From Incurvaria masculella (taxonomy: Eukaryota; Arthropoda; Insecta; Lepidoptera; Incurvariidae): a stretch of 64,000 nucleotides of DNA. Below, in pieces: positions 1 through 9,856 of this stretch; position 1 is the first letter of the stretch, and every line of letters starts with the position of its first letter. Under the pieces are notes generated by a model that did not search any database, was not told where the DNA came from, and was given only the letters and a program-made list of their open reading frames with translations. A program made the translations under genes and the position numbers. The DNA is taken from NCBI GenBank assembly GCA_946894095.1, contig OX335649.1, positions 19,936,001 to 20,000,000 on the forward strand. The letters are read 5' to 3'.

Positions 1-470
1 ACTTTGCATTTCTGTTTGGATCATCCATCATTCAATGCGGAGATACTTAATTCTGGCGGACTTTCATTACTAATCAAACGCATCTATATGTACATGGGCC
101 ATATGTATACAATAGTCGCATCACTGCTCGAGTTCCAGCATAGACTCCGACCGGCGAGGAAAAAACCTTTAGGTCCGGCACATGGGGCGCTATGCCACTA
201 TGCGCCCCATGTGATTTAAGTTTGCTTTCATGGTTTTTTAAATAACGTTTGATATCCTTAAACAATGTCGGGTTTTCGGCCGCACGATGAACGTTAACAG
301 AATTAACGGATACGTTGAATAAAAAAAAAACTAGTACAGAGAGCAAACTCGGCTTTTACCTCACCTACAAAAAATAACAAGTTTGTTTCATCATTTGTGG
401 TTTAATATGTTTTTTTATTCGACATTTCAGAGTTTCAGTAACAATGAATTGTAAACCTCTTTGCTTTTTA
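1..470. other. Unassigned non-coding DNA with a small hairpin
   Basis: No supported gene. A short inverted repeat has 12-bp arms at 179-190 and 202-213 (CACATGGGGCGC / GCGCCCCATGTG) around an 11-nt loop. The stretch ACCTTTAGGTCC just before it also occurs close to the 3' end of the LINE at 649-3490, so the region around 140-215 may be a remnant of a related LINE end; this is a guess from a 12-bp match. Confidence 0.35.
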
Positions 471-648
471 AGGTTCCGTACCCAAAGTGTGAAAACGGAA
501 CCCTATTACTAAGCCTCCGCTGTCCGTCCGTCCGTCCGTCCTTCTGTCACAGGGTTGTATCTAATGAACCGTAATAGGTATGCAGCTGAAATTTTCACAG
601 AGTATGTATTTATTGTTCCGCTATAACAACAAATATAAAATAAAATAA
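471..648 (+). mobile_element. Repeat family A, copy 1, left part
   Basis: Starts at AGGTTCCGTACCCAAAG and runs through the (CCGT)n tract, the 'tctgtcacagggttgtat' block and the 'ccgctataacaacaaat' block, matching the left two thirds of intact copies such as 56919-57210. It then stops abruptly at A/T-rich sequence where a LINE begins. The missing right third lies beyond the LINE at 3505-3591, so one family A copy was split by the LINE. Confidence 0.85.
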
Positions 649-3490
649 ATATACGACACATCGTATCTGCACTATCCCGGCTACACTCTGGAAGAATCCT
701 TCCGTCCGAAAGCCGGGGTATGTTTGTTCGTCAGGTCTGATATTTGTTGTCGCCGTCTGCACTGCCTTGAGGACCCCGAACACTCCGTGCTTTGGGTCCA
801 CGTTGACATGGGGACGGACACGCGGCTGTATGCGTGCCTGTACAGACCGCACAACGGAGACAAGGAGGTTACTCGACTTATGGAGTACCTGAGCAAAGCG
901 GCAGACGATGCACAGGCGAGGTTCCCCTCAGCGGAGTTGGTCTTCCTGGGAGATTTTAACGCACACCATGCGTCGTGGCTAGGCTCCGAAAAGACTGACT
1001 TTGCTGGTAGGGCTGTGCGTAACTTCGCTCTGGCGCACAACCTGACTCAACTGGTGACGCAACATACGCGTATCCCAGATCGAGCAGGTGATGCGTCCTC
1101 CTTACTGGACCTTCTGCTGACCACCAAACCCGCCGGGTACAAGGTATCGGTGCTTGCTCCCTTGGGGTCATCTGACCACTGCCTGGTAAGGTCAACTGTG
1201 CCACACACCCAGTCTGAGACACGTGCGTCTGGCACGCGTTTGGTGTGGCACTACGAGTCAGCAGATTGGGACGGAATGAGAGAACACTTATCCTCCTTCC
1301 CTTGGAGGCAGCTCTGTTTCAGCGCTATGGATCCGTCGAGCTGTGCTAATGCCGTTTCCGAGGTGATTCAGGGAGCTATGGAATTATTTATTCCTAGCTC
1401 TACCAAATCCCTCGGTGGTAAATGCCAGCCATGGTTCAACGCGGAGTGCGCGGTCGCCTGTTCAACTAAGAACGCGGCCCACCGTGCATGGTTTCGTGCG
1501 CGAACACGACGTGACCCAAACCTGAAGACGCTGAAACAGGCCCTTAACGTAGCCTCCAGATCTAGTAAGAGAATAATTGCCAGAGCGAAGTTCGAGCATA
1601 TCAGCAGAATTGGCGAGAAGTTGATCAGCCACCCGACTGGGAGCCGTCAATTCTGGTCCCTCGCCAAATCTGTCGAAGCAAATTTCTGCCGCTCCTCACT
1701 TCCACCATTGCAGCAGCCTGACGGATCACTCGCTTTTTCCGCCAGAGAGAAGGCCGACCTTCTCGTGGGCCTCTTTGCGGCGAACTCACGCCTGGATGAT
1801 GGCGGCTCCACTCCGCCTTCTATCCCCGGGTGCGAAGTGTCTATGCCGAGCATACAGTTCCGTCAGGGAGCTGTGCGGCGTGAGCTCTTCGCCCTAGACT
1901 CCAGGAAGGCGAGTGGCCCTGATGGTATTCCTGCGCTCGTGTTAAGGAATTGTGCTCCCGAACTAGCTCCTGTCTTAACCCGCCTTTACCGCCTGTCGTA
2001 CTCCACTGGTTGTGTGCCTGCAGCTTGGAAATCGGCCAACGTTCAGCCCGTGCCTAAAAAGGGTGATCGATCGGACCCGGCCAACTACCGACCCATAGCC
2101 ATCACCTCTCTTCTCTGCAAAGTGATGGAGCGCATCATTAACTCTCAGTTGATGAAGTATCTAGAGAGCAATGAACTTCTCAGCGATCATCAATACGGCT
2201 TCCGTCCGAATCGATCTGCTGGGGATCTCCTAGTATACGTCTCACATGAGATGGGCGATGCGCTCGAAAATCATGGCGAAGGTATGGCTATCGGCCTGGA
2301 TATCGCTAAAGCATTTGACCGGGTCTGGCATAAGGCACTGCTTTCCAAGCTGCCCTCTTACGGCCTTCCACCCGAGCTGTGTGACTGGATCGCCGACTTC
2401 CTGCATGGCCGCAGCATAAAATTCTTGGTTGACGGTTGCTGCTCCAAAGCCATGTCTGTGAATGCCGGCGTGCCGCAGGGCTCTGTGTTGTCCCCAACCC
2501 TTTTTCTGCTGCACATCAATGACCTGCTCAATTTGGGCGACATTGATTGCTACGCAGATGACAGCACGGTGCTAGCCAGGTACACCAGTCACCAGACCGC
2601 AAGCCGGGCTGAAGTGGATGACGATAGACGGCGCCTCGTTGCTAGACTCGAAGAGACCCTGGAAAAAGTTTCCGGGTGGGGTCTCCAGAACCTCGTCGAG
2701 TTTAACGCGAGCAAGACGCAGGCGTGCGTGCTCAGTGCGAAGCGAGCTCCGTTCAGTGCGGCTCCGACCTTCCAGGGAGCAACTCTACATATTGACGACC
2801 ACATAGGGTTCCTTGGTGTTGACCTGACGCATGACCTTAATTTCGGACGCCATATCGAGGATAAAGCCAAGCTCGTCTCAAAAAAGCTGGGAGTCCTCAA
2901 CAGGGTGCGTCAGTACTTCACGCCTGACCAAAAACTGCTTCTTTACAAGGCGCAGATAAGGTCTTGCGTGGAGTACTGTTCGCACTTGTGGGACGGCTCA
3001 GCTAAGCACCTGCTTGGCTCCCTGGACTCGATACAGCGTCGGGCCGTGCGTCTCGTTGACGACCCCGAGGTATCCCTAAATTTGGAGACCCTTCAACTCA
3101 GAAGGGATGTAGGGTCTCTCTCTGTCTTCTATCGTCTTTACCATGGAGAATGCTCGTCGGAGCTGCATAACGCTGTTCCTCCGTCCCCTTTCTACCTTCG
3201 GTCAACGCGGAACAGGGAGAAAATGCACAAATTCACAGTCGACATTCCAAAAATAAGAACTCACCGATCCTCTAGATCCTTTATCTATAGGGTCGGTAAA
3301 CAATGGAATGAACTCCCTTCCGAGGTATTTCCCCCAAATTACGACCTGGGGTCCTTCAAACGTGGTGTGAAGAAGCACCTGGCCGGCCGGCATGGTTTTC
3401 GCAGCCCCCCTGAATGTTCGAAAACCCATGGGCGTCGTCGGGCACCTTTAGGTCCTGGCGTACGCCATATGCCGCGCTTAACATAAAAAA
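649..3490 (+). mobile_element. 5'-truncated non-LTR retrotransposon (CR1/jockey-like LINE)
   Basis: A LINE missing ORF1 and the first part of ORF2. The left edge falls inside family A near 649-660 and the right edge is the A-rich run at about 3483-3490. Left-end truncation plus an A-rich 3' end is the usual outcome of target-primed reverse transcription. A related 3' fragment at 52721-52891 on the other strand ends at the same place ('gcg[c/t]ttaa[c/t]ataaaaa'), which supports the 3' boundary. Clade assignment (CR1/jockey/L2 group) rests on RT and C-terminal motifs, not on a tree. Confidence 0.88.
661..3486 (+). CDS. LINE ORF2, partial: AP-endonuclease / reverse transcriptase
   Basis: Encodes the replication protein of a non-LTR retrotransposon: an APE-type endonuclease that nicks the target and a reverse transcriptase that primes from the nick. 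The frame is open from 649 (a stop lies at 646-648) and clearly LINE-like from 661 (SYLHYPGYTLEESF), with no ATG; the N-terminus is lost by truncation. Counting from the in-frame TTG at 724 as residue 1: endonuclease GDFN at 76-79 and SSDH at 149-152; RT blocks SGPDGIP about 397, NYRPIAI about 454, GFRPNRSAGD about 492, catalytic Asp 526 in GLDIAKAFD, GVPQGS at 582-587, YADD at 610-613, FLGVD about 696; then the YCSHLW motif about 751 typical of CR1/jockey-like ORF2. Stop TAA at 3484-3486 lies inside the terminal A-rich run, so there is almost no 3' UTR. No frameshift or internal stop over 2.8 kb: a young copy, but not autonomous because ORF1 and the endonuclease N-terminus are missing. Confidence 0.92.
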   Translation, partial: SYLHYPGYTLEESFRPKAGVCLFVRSDICCRRLHCLEDPEHSVLWVHVDMGTDTRLYACLYRPHNGDKEVTRLMEYLSKAADDAQARFPSAELVFLGDFNAHHASWLGSEKTDFAGRAVRNFALAHNLTQLVTQHTRIPDRAGDASSLLDLLLTTKPAGYKVSVLAPLGSSDHCLVRSTVPHTQSETRASGTRLVWHYESADWDGMREHLSSFPWRQLCFSAMDPSSCANAVSEVIQGAMELFIPSSTKSLGGKCQPWFNAECAVACSTKNAAHRAWFRARTRRDPNLKTLKQALNVASRSSKRIIARAKFEHISRIGEKLISHPTGSRQFWSLAKSVEANFCRSSLPPLQQPDGSLAFSAREKADLLVGLFAANSRLDDGGSTPPSIPGCEVSMPSIQFRQGAVRRELFALDSRKASGPDGIPALVLRNCAPELAPVLTRLYRLSYSTGCVPAAWKSANVQPVPKKGDRSDPANYRPIAITSLLCKVMERIINSQLMKYLESNELLSDHQYGFRPNRSAGDLLVYVSHEMGDALENHGEGMAIGLDIAKAFDRVWHKALLSKLPSYGLPPELCDWIADFLHGRSIKFLVDGCCSKAMSVNAGVPQGSVLSPTLFLLHINDLLNLGDIDCYADDSTVLARYTSHQTASRAEVDDDRRRLVARLEETLEKVSGWGLQNLVEFNASKTQACVLSAKRAPFSAAPTFQGATLHIDDHIGFLGVDLTHDLNFGRHIEDKAKLVSKKLGVLNRVRQYFTPDQKLLLYKAQIRSCVEYCSHLWDGSAKHLLGSLDSIQRRAVRLVDDPEVSLNLETLQLRRDVGSLSVFYRLYHGECSSELHNAVPPSPFYLRSTRNREKMHKFTVDIPKIRTHRSSRSFIYRVGKQWNELPSEVFPPNYDLGSFKRGVKKHLAGRHGFRSPPECSKTHGRRRAPLGPGVRHMPRLT

Positions 3491-3504
3491 AAATATATAT
3501 ATAT

Positions 3505-3591
3505 AAAAATTGAAGGGGGGGGGGGCATACAAAAAACCTGATTTTTTTGTGTTAAATCTTGTACGATGGTTACGGGGCCATTTGGCCGGTT
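3505..3591 (+). mobile_element. Repeat family A, copy 1, right part
   Basis: Resumes family A after the LINE: G-run, 'catacaaaaaacctgattttttt', 'aaatcttgtacgatggt' and the terminal TTGGCCGGTTTT. Compared with other copies the segment carrying the GTGCGAGTCCGACTCGCAC hairpin is deleted. The order left part, LINE, right part shows the LINE landed within a pre-existing family A copy. Confidence 0.8.
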
Positions 3592-4860
3592 TTTTTTTCT
3601 TACACGTGGAATTATTTTAAAATGTAGATGATCTATAACACTGGGTAGTTAATGTGCACGGCTATAGCGTATTGCACGTAGACTCCGAAGAGTTTAATAC
3701 ATGTTTTGCTGAATTCCAATCACTCAACAAAATGGACAATGCTCTCATTCCTGTGGCGATTTTGCCTGTAGTGAATGCTACTTTTGTGCCTACAAATTTG
3801 GTTAATGTTGAATGAAATGGAATAGTCCGTTTGTATTTAGTTTTTTAAAATATTATATGTAATATATTCAAAGGTCTAATGACAAAATAACAACATTACC
3901 AAAGACGGACGTCTATTCAGCTAATTTGCTTACCTTCTAAATGCATTTATATGCCATTATAACCAACATAATGTAATACGAACGTATTCCTGGAAGTGCT
4001 TTATTCGAGAATTTCTGTCCAAATGTACAAACGCAACCTGCGAGACAAAGGGGACATTTCTCGGAAGATTGGGATGTTTTTCGATGACAGGAAAATGAAA
4101 TGGCCGATCCATACAAAGTAACATTCCGTAGAGAGTGAGCCACCCGAAGCTGGTGTAATGAAGTTAGATTAAAATTTCTTTCCCATTGAACTACTTTTGT
4201 GCATTCCCAGTTTGGACAATTTCATCGATTTACTGTTATTTAAGATTGTCGATGTTCCTGTTACCGGTTGGTAAGATATAAATGGCTAGATTTTCGGGTT
4301 TGAAACTGAATCTAAAAAAAAAATCAGTGAATCTTACTGTAATTCCGAAATTAAAAACTTTTTTAAGCATTAAAATAGGGCCAACTGAGTAAATTGGTTT
4401 CTAACTGAGTGAAAACCGTTAACCTTAGTCGATAAATGTTACTGTATCTTGTAATTGTTTTTTAACTGTATCAATGAACTATTATCACTTATTATTTTCC
4501 TAACTGTGTTAAAACTGATTCTAGTTTTAGTATTTTTCCATTCTTACCTACGATCGATGTTCAGTGAAAAGGTACTGTTCATTCTGTCAAAATTACTGTA
4601 CTTCTAGAAACTGGAAAGATTTGCTGTCAGTCATAATGTTCAATCAGTTAAAATATTCGTTTCAAAATCATCTTATCAGTGCTATTTTCACCAAGCGGGA
4701 CTGTTAATTCTGTTAACATAACTGTGTAATATTAAATGTTCTTATTTATAGATAACAATCGCCACATATTAATAGTAATGAGAAATACTTTACGATAGAT
4801 GACTGAATGTTAGCTGTGATACACAACAGAAAACATTTTTTTCAGCGTATACGCGATGTA
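3592..4860. other. Unassigned AT-rich DNA
   Basis: No supported gene or recognised repeat. From about 4360 to 4740 short words such as 'aactg(t/a)g' and 'ttactgt' recur, but no clean period is visible by eye. Confidence 0.4.
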
Positions 4861-4869
4861 TTTTGACGT

Positions 4870-5270
4870 CAATGGTTTGGTTGTCACTGGGACTGAATGT
4901 ATTATGAGTACCAATAACGACAGATTAGAACAAGCGAATGAATTTGTGTATTCCCGCCATGATAAAGAACAGAGTGAAGAATCAGACAATAGAATCTGGA
5001 TGGTTACCTGCAGCTAAGATGGCAATTCATAATAGTGTGCTGGTGCCTGCACTCGTCTATGGATGACTTAGGTATGGCAGAGGAGGCAGAATAGATTACA
5101 GTTTAGTTGAAATGTGTTCCTCAAGAGATGTGTAGATATTTAGAAAGAATGAGGGACGAAATAGAGCCTTGAAACTGTCGTGTTTAGGCAGCCTATACCA
5201 ATGTACTACAAGCAAATGGATGAAGTACCTCGTAAAGGTCCGTTGGTATGTAGCAGTAGTGATCGAAAGA
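4870..5270 (+). pseudogene. Decayed RTE-type LINE reverse transcriptase C-terminus
   Basis: Reading across several frameshifts and stops, fragments such as AKMAIHNSVLVPALVYG (about 5010-5063) and SLVEMCSSRDV (about 5102-5136) resemble the C-terminal part of RTE-like endonuclease/reverse transcriptases, where an 'A..NSVLVPTLLYGSE' block is followed by 'AVEMR.LR' blocks. The frame is broken repeatedly, so this is a relic. The assignment is from memory of the family and has not been aligned. Confidence 0.45.
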
Positions 5271-6414
5271 CACGTTTGTAAAATGTATGACTTAATTTGT
5301 GTATGCAGAAGAAACGATATAAGTATGTTGTGATCGCACCGTCGTCTGTGCCTACCTCTCCGAGAATCGGTGTGATGGTATGAATGTTTGTAATCTATAT
5401 TTACTATTTTTAACACGTATTGGACTTTTAAAAGCTATATCTTCTTAAAATATATTACTATAAAACAACTATTACTGTACATTATTGTTTGTTCTGATAT
5501 TATAATTTTAAGAAAATTTGGATTTATAATCTTTTTGGTTTAAGAGTTTTATACCCATGTGTGTTTTGGAATTATTCCCAAATCCAAAACTTTTAATAGC
5601 ACTCCCTCATCTTATTCAAAAGATATGTATGAAATATTGAACTGCTTCTCATAACTTTTGAATCGAGACACAAATTTAACCGACTATCTCCTTCCATTCA
5701 CACTACGTCTTTGGGTAACATTGAATGAGCGACTTTCGTATATCGATATATTAACTATTCAGAAGGACATTGTAACGAATACAACGATAGTCCTTTAAAG
5801 ATATTTGAAGAGTTACATTAAAATGTTGGGTTTACATTAACTTTGGTATTTTAATCGTAGCGACTAAAGCAACGACTTTAACAACCTTATTCTGTTATTT
5901 TACAAGCTCAAACGAATAAAGCAGATGTACCACATGTAAATGCACTAATTTAGTACTGACAGTAACAAAGACTTACAGTAAAAACATCAGTGAAAACGTG
6001 TCAAAGGGACTCCGTAAATGAAACACACCGGCCGAGTGATCCCTCAAAGGCTATCGGGCGGAATGAAAATATTTTCAAACGCACGCGCACACACGAGCAG
6101 GCGGCTCTAGCACAGCTCCAAAAATACCTCGTTCCATTAGCAAAATTTACATCAATTTCACCGGGCTAGATCTGCCGGATCCACATGACGCCGTGAGGGC
6201 TAGCGCCACGTCGGCGGGTAGGCGCCAATACAGTCCCTTGATTGTATGCAGAACAGTCGGTAAAGGTAAATCCATTCAAATAATCAATATAGATTCTTTT
6301 TCACTGCCTATCTCTCCGGGAAAAGAAACGGTATCATGATTTGGATGCATGTGTATTATTTTCCTATATTTTTCAACCTCGAAACAACAAAACACAGTTG
6401 ATGGTGAGCCCTTT
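5271..6414. other. Unassigned DNA; GC-richer island at about 6000-6260
   Basis: AT-rich until about 5990, then a moderately GC-rich, CpG-containing stretch around 6000-6260 with no long ORF and no match to the repeats in this window. It could be single-copy regulatory DNA; only cross-species alignment could tell. Confidence 0.3.
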
Positions 6415-6460
6415 TGGTGCATTTACTCAATTACGAGCTTTGCAACACCTAAAAAATACT
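6415..6460 (+). repeat. Long flanking duplication of SINE B copy 1, left arm
   Basis: The 46-bp block from 'tggtgcatttactcaatta' to 'cacctaaaaaatact' recurs on the other side of the SINE at 6852-6910, where it carries 12 extra bases (around TCTTAAGCTTTT). It sits directly against the SINE tail, as a target-site duplication would, but is far longer than usual for LINE-driven insertion. Confidence 0.8.
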
Positions 6461-6849
6461 TTTTTTTTTTTTATGTGACTGGACATGGATGGCTAATACC
6501 ACAAGTTCTGTCATGGTATTAGCCCAACACACCACATGGGAACTAGGTGCCATGCCAGGACCTTCCTTATATTGCACGGCTACATTGAACTGGATGGAAA
6601 ACACGGACAATTTTCATTGCCGCTTCGACCATCGTTCATCCAATGCGATGGTACCAACCCGGGCGGGATAAACCCTACCACCTAGTAAGTAAGGAAGGGG
6701 ACCTACAGCTTAACGTGGAATCCGAACCACGGCCAGCCTCTCTCAACGGTCGAATGGTCACCCATCCAAGACCAGACCGGACCCAGCGTTGCTTAACTTC
6801 GGAGAGCGATCGCGGAAGTGTCGCGCCACTGGGCCACTGAGGCTGACAA
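6461..6849 (-). mobile_element. SINE family B (5S rRNA-derived head), copy 1
   Basis: Read on the minus strand: a head ending near 6849 with the 5S rRNA box A-like GTTAAGCAACGCTGGGT and box C-like TCTTGGATGGGTGACC, a body of about 250 bp, and a poly(A) tail (T-run at 6461-6472). The 5S internal control region is the pol III promoter of 5S genes, so this is a 5S-derived (SINE3-type) element. It is flanked by long near-identical repeats (6415-6460 and 6852-6910). One change in the head (cgcggaag instead of cgccgaag) separates it from the other copies. Confidence 0.88.
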
Positions 6850-6851
6850 GA

Positions 6852-6910
6852 TGGTGCATTTACTCAATTATCTTAAGCTTTTACGAGCTTTGCAACACCT
6901 AAAAAATACT
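6852..6910 (+). repeat. Long flanking duplication of SINE B copy 1, right arm
   Basis: Partner of 6415-6460, adjacent to the 5S-head end of the SINE. It includes a 12-bp internal segment missing on the left, so either the left arm suffered a deletion after insertion or the duplication was formed with a slip. Confidence 0.8.
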
Positions 6911-7286
6911 TGTTGAGGTTTCCGTCTCTGGGTCAATTCCGTCGAGCAGAGCCCGCTAAAATGTTATCAGAAACCTTCCAGGGCGTGTTATTCGAACGTT
7001 TACTTTTAAATTAATTTATTAAATAGATTGAGAGGTTGGTTTTTTTTTAATTGGAGCTGGTTTATTGAAAACTTAGGATTCTATATTTATTATGGGAGGA
7101 ATAAACAAATATAATAAACTTTTGGTCGGAAAAATCAAATGAAAATTCTGGTTCTTGACAACACCGCCTCATGTGGGGTGAACATAAATGTATTGCATGC
7201 ATATAAAAAATGCATGAAATTATTTGACAAATAATTCACTCCGGCCGATTAAGAGAGAAAATAGCTACGAACACACGCACACCGGG
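6911..7286. other. Unassigned AT-rich DNA
   Basis: No gene or recognised repeat seen. Confidence 0.35.
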
Positions 7287-7702
7287 CTTTTTTTTTTTTT
7301 TTTATGCGACCTGACATGGATGGCTAATACCACACAACTACCGTTTTGATATTAGCCCAATACACCACATTCCCGAAGGAATTAGGTGCCATGCCAGGAC
7401 CTTCCCTTTATGAGCGCGGCTACATTGAACTGGATGGAAAACACGGACAATTTTTCATTGCCGCTTCGACCATCTTTTCATCCAATGCGATGGTACCAAC
7501 CCGGGTGGGCTTAAACCCTACCACCTAGTAGGGGAAGGGGGCCTACAGTTTTACATGGATTCCGAACCATGGAGCAGCTCGCATTCGTGACGAAATGCAC
7601 TTATCGAACTCTGAAAGAGAAAGACAGTGGTGCAAGTTGGTATTGAACCCGGGTCTCTGGTACGCCAGGCCAGTCCCCGCGCCACTAGGCTACGAGCCGC
7701 AC
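7287..7702 (-). mobile_element. SINE family C (tRNA-derived head), copy 1
   Basis: On the minus strand: head starting near 7702 with pol III A box TAGCCTAGTGG and B box GGTTCAATACC, a pyrimidine-rich linker ('gtctttctctttcagagttcg'), then a body and tail that match family B almost word for word, ending in a poly(A) tail (T-run 7287-7303). A complete, well-kept copy; its head end abuts repeat family I at 7706. Confidence 0.9.
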
Positions 7703-7705
7703 GAT

Positions 7706-8122
7706 GACGATTATAAGTGTCATTCTTACAATATATTATGATTCCTTGTCTAGGAATCAACCTATTTTCGTTAATGTATGTTTCCTTTTTCTATACAAAA
7801 TACATTGCGGAAACGGTGTCCATTTCCGAACTTTTTTGACTAAATGTAGAAATCTAAAAGCAAATGGAACTTTTTGTTTATGCATATATGCTGTTTTTGC
7901 TTATATCTAGAAATCGAATTACTTTCAGATTTCTAATGAGAAAAATGTAATTTTTTATTTTTATTATAATTTAAATAAATGATGGAATCAAAAAATATTA
8001 ACAATCCATTTTCAGTCTGGAGTTCTATTTGGATTTGCTGAAGCGTTTCACTATATATTATTACATTTGTTAAAAGGTGCATTTGTATGGCGCGAGTAGT
8101 TGGCTAGTCCTAGCGCCTTAAC
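7706..8122 (+). repeat. Dispersed repeat family I, copy 1
   Basis: About 400 bp that recurs inverted at 39941-40279: shared landmarks are 'gacgattataagtgtca', 'gattccttgtctaggaatc', 'tagaaatctaaaagcaaatgg', 'tatgcatatatgctg', and 'ggctagtcctagcgcctta'. The present copy has an extra stretch after the 'aggaatc' block (about 7757-7820). No terminal repeats or coding capacity are evident; class unknown. Confidence 0.8.
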
Positions 8123-8586
8123 GTAACAATCGGCTGAGAAATTAAAACATATGCTATACCGTGATTTTAAAGTGAGTTAAACTTACTACTAAAAAATATT
8201 ATAATTATTGCTAAATTAAGCGCAGTTACCTGACGACAAATGTGGCAGGGGTGTGCCCTGTACTAGCATACATTGTACAGCTGGCGCGTCAGCAGCGCAG
8301 CGCTAGTGTGAGACCGCCACCATGCACCGCTCGCGTACGTACTAGCGAGATGTAGGCCGTGCCGGCCCGGCTAGGGGCTGCCCCGCGGCACGGGGGCGCG
8401 GCGGTGTCCGCGGGGATGGCGAGGGAGTGGACAGGGAAAACAAGGGACGGTCGCGTGACGTCACAGTCCGGCCGAGCGAATCTCTATGACGTGTTTGAAA
8501 CGCACGAAAGACCTAATTTGTAGCTAAATTGAACCCAAAAAAAAACTTGGCGCTTTTTCAGAGCTGTAGGGCTAAAATGGAAATCT
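8123..8586. other. Unassigned; GC-rich island at about 8230-8480
   Basis: A CpG- and GC-rich stretch ('gccgtgccggcccggctag', 'ccccgcggcacgggggcgcg') without long ORF. It differs sharply from the AT-rich flanks and could be single-copy regulatory or exon-proximal DNA; no splice-bounded exon is convincing. Confidence 0.3.
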
Positions 8587-8745
8587 TTTTTGGTTGATTG
8601 AATTGATTGAATATTATTTATTACGCCTCAAAAAAAAAACAATTTACAAAAGAAAGTATAGTGCAAAAACAACATAAGTGGGGCGCAAAGGCGGGCTTAT
8701 CCCTCGAAGAGATTTCTTCCAGCCGACCTTTGGGTGTTTGAGAAG
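8587..8745 (-). mobile_element. 3' end of a jockey-like LINE
   Basis: Read on the minus strand it goes 'ggtcggctggaagaaatctc', 'gggataagcccgcctttg', then a U-rich stretch and an 'aataaataatattcaatc' tail. I recognise this as the 3' untranslated end of a very common lepidopteran jockey-type LINE ('...GGATAAG(T/C)CCGCCTTTG...'). Only the terminal ~160 bp are present, consistent with severe 5' truncation. Confidence 0.6.
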
Positions 8746-8844
8746 TTTAATAGGTATATATTCGTAGGTAGTGGCGGTAGGTTTGGTTTGTTACTTTGAG
8801 TATTAAATTTTTTATTAAATTTTTAATTAAATTGTTACTTACGC

Positions 8845-9124
8845 ACAAGATTTAAAAAAGCACGTTTTTTGTATGGGCCCCCCCTTTAATTATTATTATT
8901 TTATAATGTTACCTATTTGTTGTTATAGCGGCCAAATAAATACATAATCTGTGAAAATTTCAGCTTCCTACCTGTTACGGTTCATGAGATACAGCCCTGT
9001 GACAGACGGACAGACGGACAGATGGACGGACGGACGGACGGACGGACGGACGGACGGACGGACGGATGGACAGCGGAGGCTTAGTAATAGGGTTCCGTTG
9101 TCACCCTTTGGGTACGGAACCCTA
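8845..9124 (-). mobile_element. Repeat family A, copy 2
   Basis: Minus-strand copy ending at GGTACGGAACCCTAA (9112-9124). It lacks the hairpin-bearing terminal segment. The (GGAC/GACG)n tract at about 9004-9068 is expanded. The open frames that cross it are products of the 4-bp repeat, not genes. Confidence 0.85.
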
Positions 9125-9599
9125 AAAAGGAAAAAGACGTAAATAAAAAAAAAAGAAACAAAATATACGAACGTTTTAGGAAATTTTAATAAATATTCGA
9201 CTGTAAAAAGAAAGTTAAGTTTTTTCAGGTTTTTTAACTTGTGTGTACCTGAAACCAAAAAAATCAATGTAAGGCACCATTTTCGCCGTTGTAATAATTG
9301 CAATGTGAATTTTATAATGATTCGGTTCGGCTGCTCCCTACCTTTTCTCGTTTGAGCGCCCAAATAGGCGTCACCCTGCAGTAGAATGGACCTGCATAGA
9401 CTACCATTCATTTTGAAATATTTATGTAGGTAAGGGATAAATTAAAAGGCCTGAAGATAATAAAAGATACATGTTTTTCCTTTCAATATTTCCAAGCTAC
9501 GTGCAACAAATTTTTGCAATTAAATTAATAATGATATAAGCCTTTATTTCAGACAATTTTTCATTGTTACTAAACATATAATTTAGTTGACTTACGCCC
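9125..9599. other. Unassigned AT-rich DNA
   Basis: No supported gene; the minus-strand ORF entering from 9411 is only open by chance and runs into the GACG microsatellite. Confidence 0.35.
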
Positions 9600-9602
9600 G
9601 GT

Positions 9603-9856
9603 TCCACCACAGCAAGCTACAAAAATCCCAAAGTTATCTTTCTGTTACACCATATACCCCTGTTTTCACCACCGCCAGTTACCTGAAGTCCGATAAGTAA
9701 CTTTCGGTTACATGGCATATTTGTATGGTGTAACCGAAAAGTAACTTTGGGATTTTGTAGCTGGAGGATCGTGACAACGGGCGATAAATATGCAATGTAA
9801 CCGAAAGGTAACTATCGGATTTCAGGCAGCTGGAGGTGGTGAAAACAGGGGTTAGT
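9603..9856. mobile_element. Family G fold-back element with interleaved inverted repeats
   Basis: Four related arms in the order a, b, a', b': a 9615-9656 pairs with a' 9723-9762 (shared 'ctacaaaaatcccaaag' / 'ctttgggattttgtag'), and b 9657-9720 pairs with b' 9788-9852 (shared 'cctgttttcaccacc' / 'ggtggtgaaaacagg'). All four share a core like GTAACTTTCGGTTACA. Typical of non-autonomous fold-back DNA elements, probably two copies overlapping or rearranged. Confidence 0.7.

Noticed and set aside
6461..6849. A genuine 5S rRNA gene
   Set aside because: Only the internal promoter part of 5S is recognisable; the 5' and 3' parts are replaced, and the unit has a SINE body and poly(A) tail.
8968..9411. 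147-codon minus-strand ORF
   Set aside because: Its C-terminal part is translated (GACG)n microsatellite of family A copy 2.
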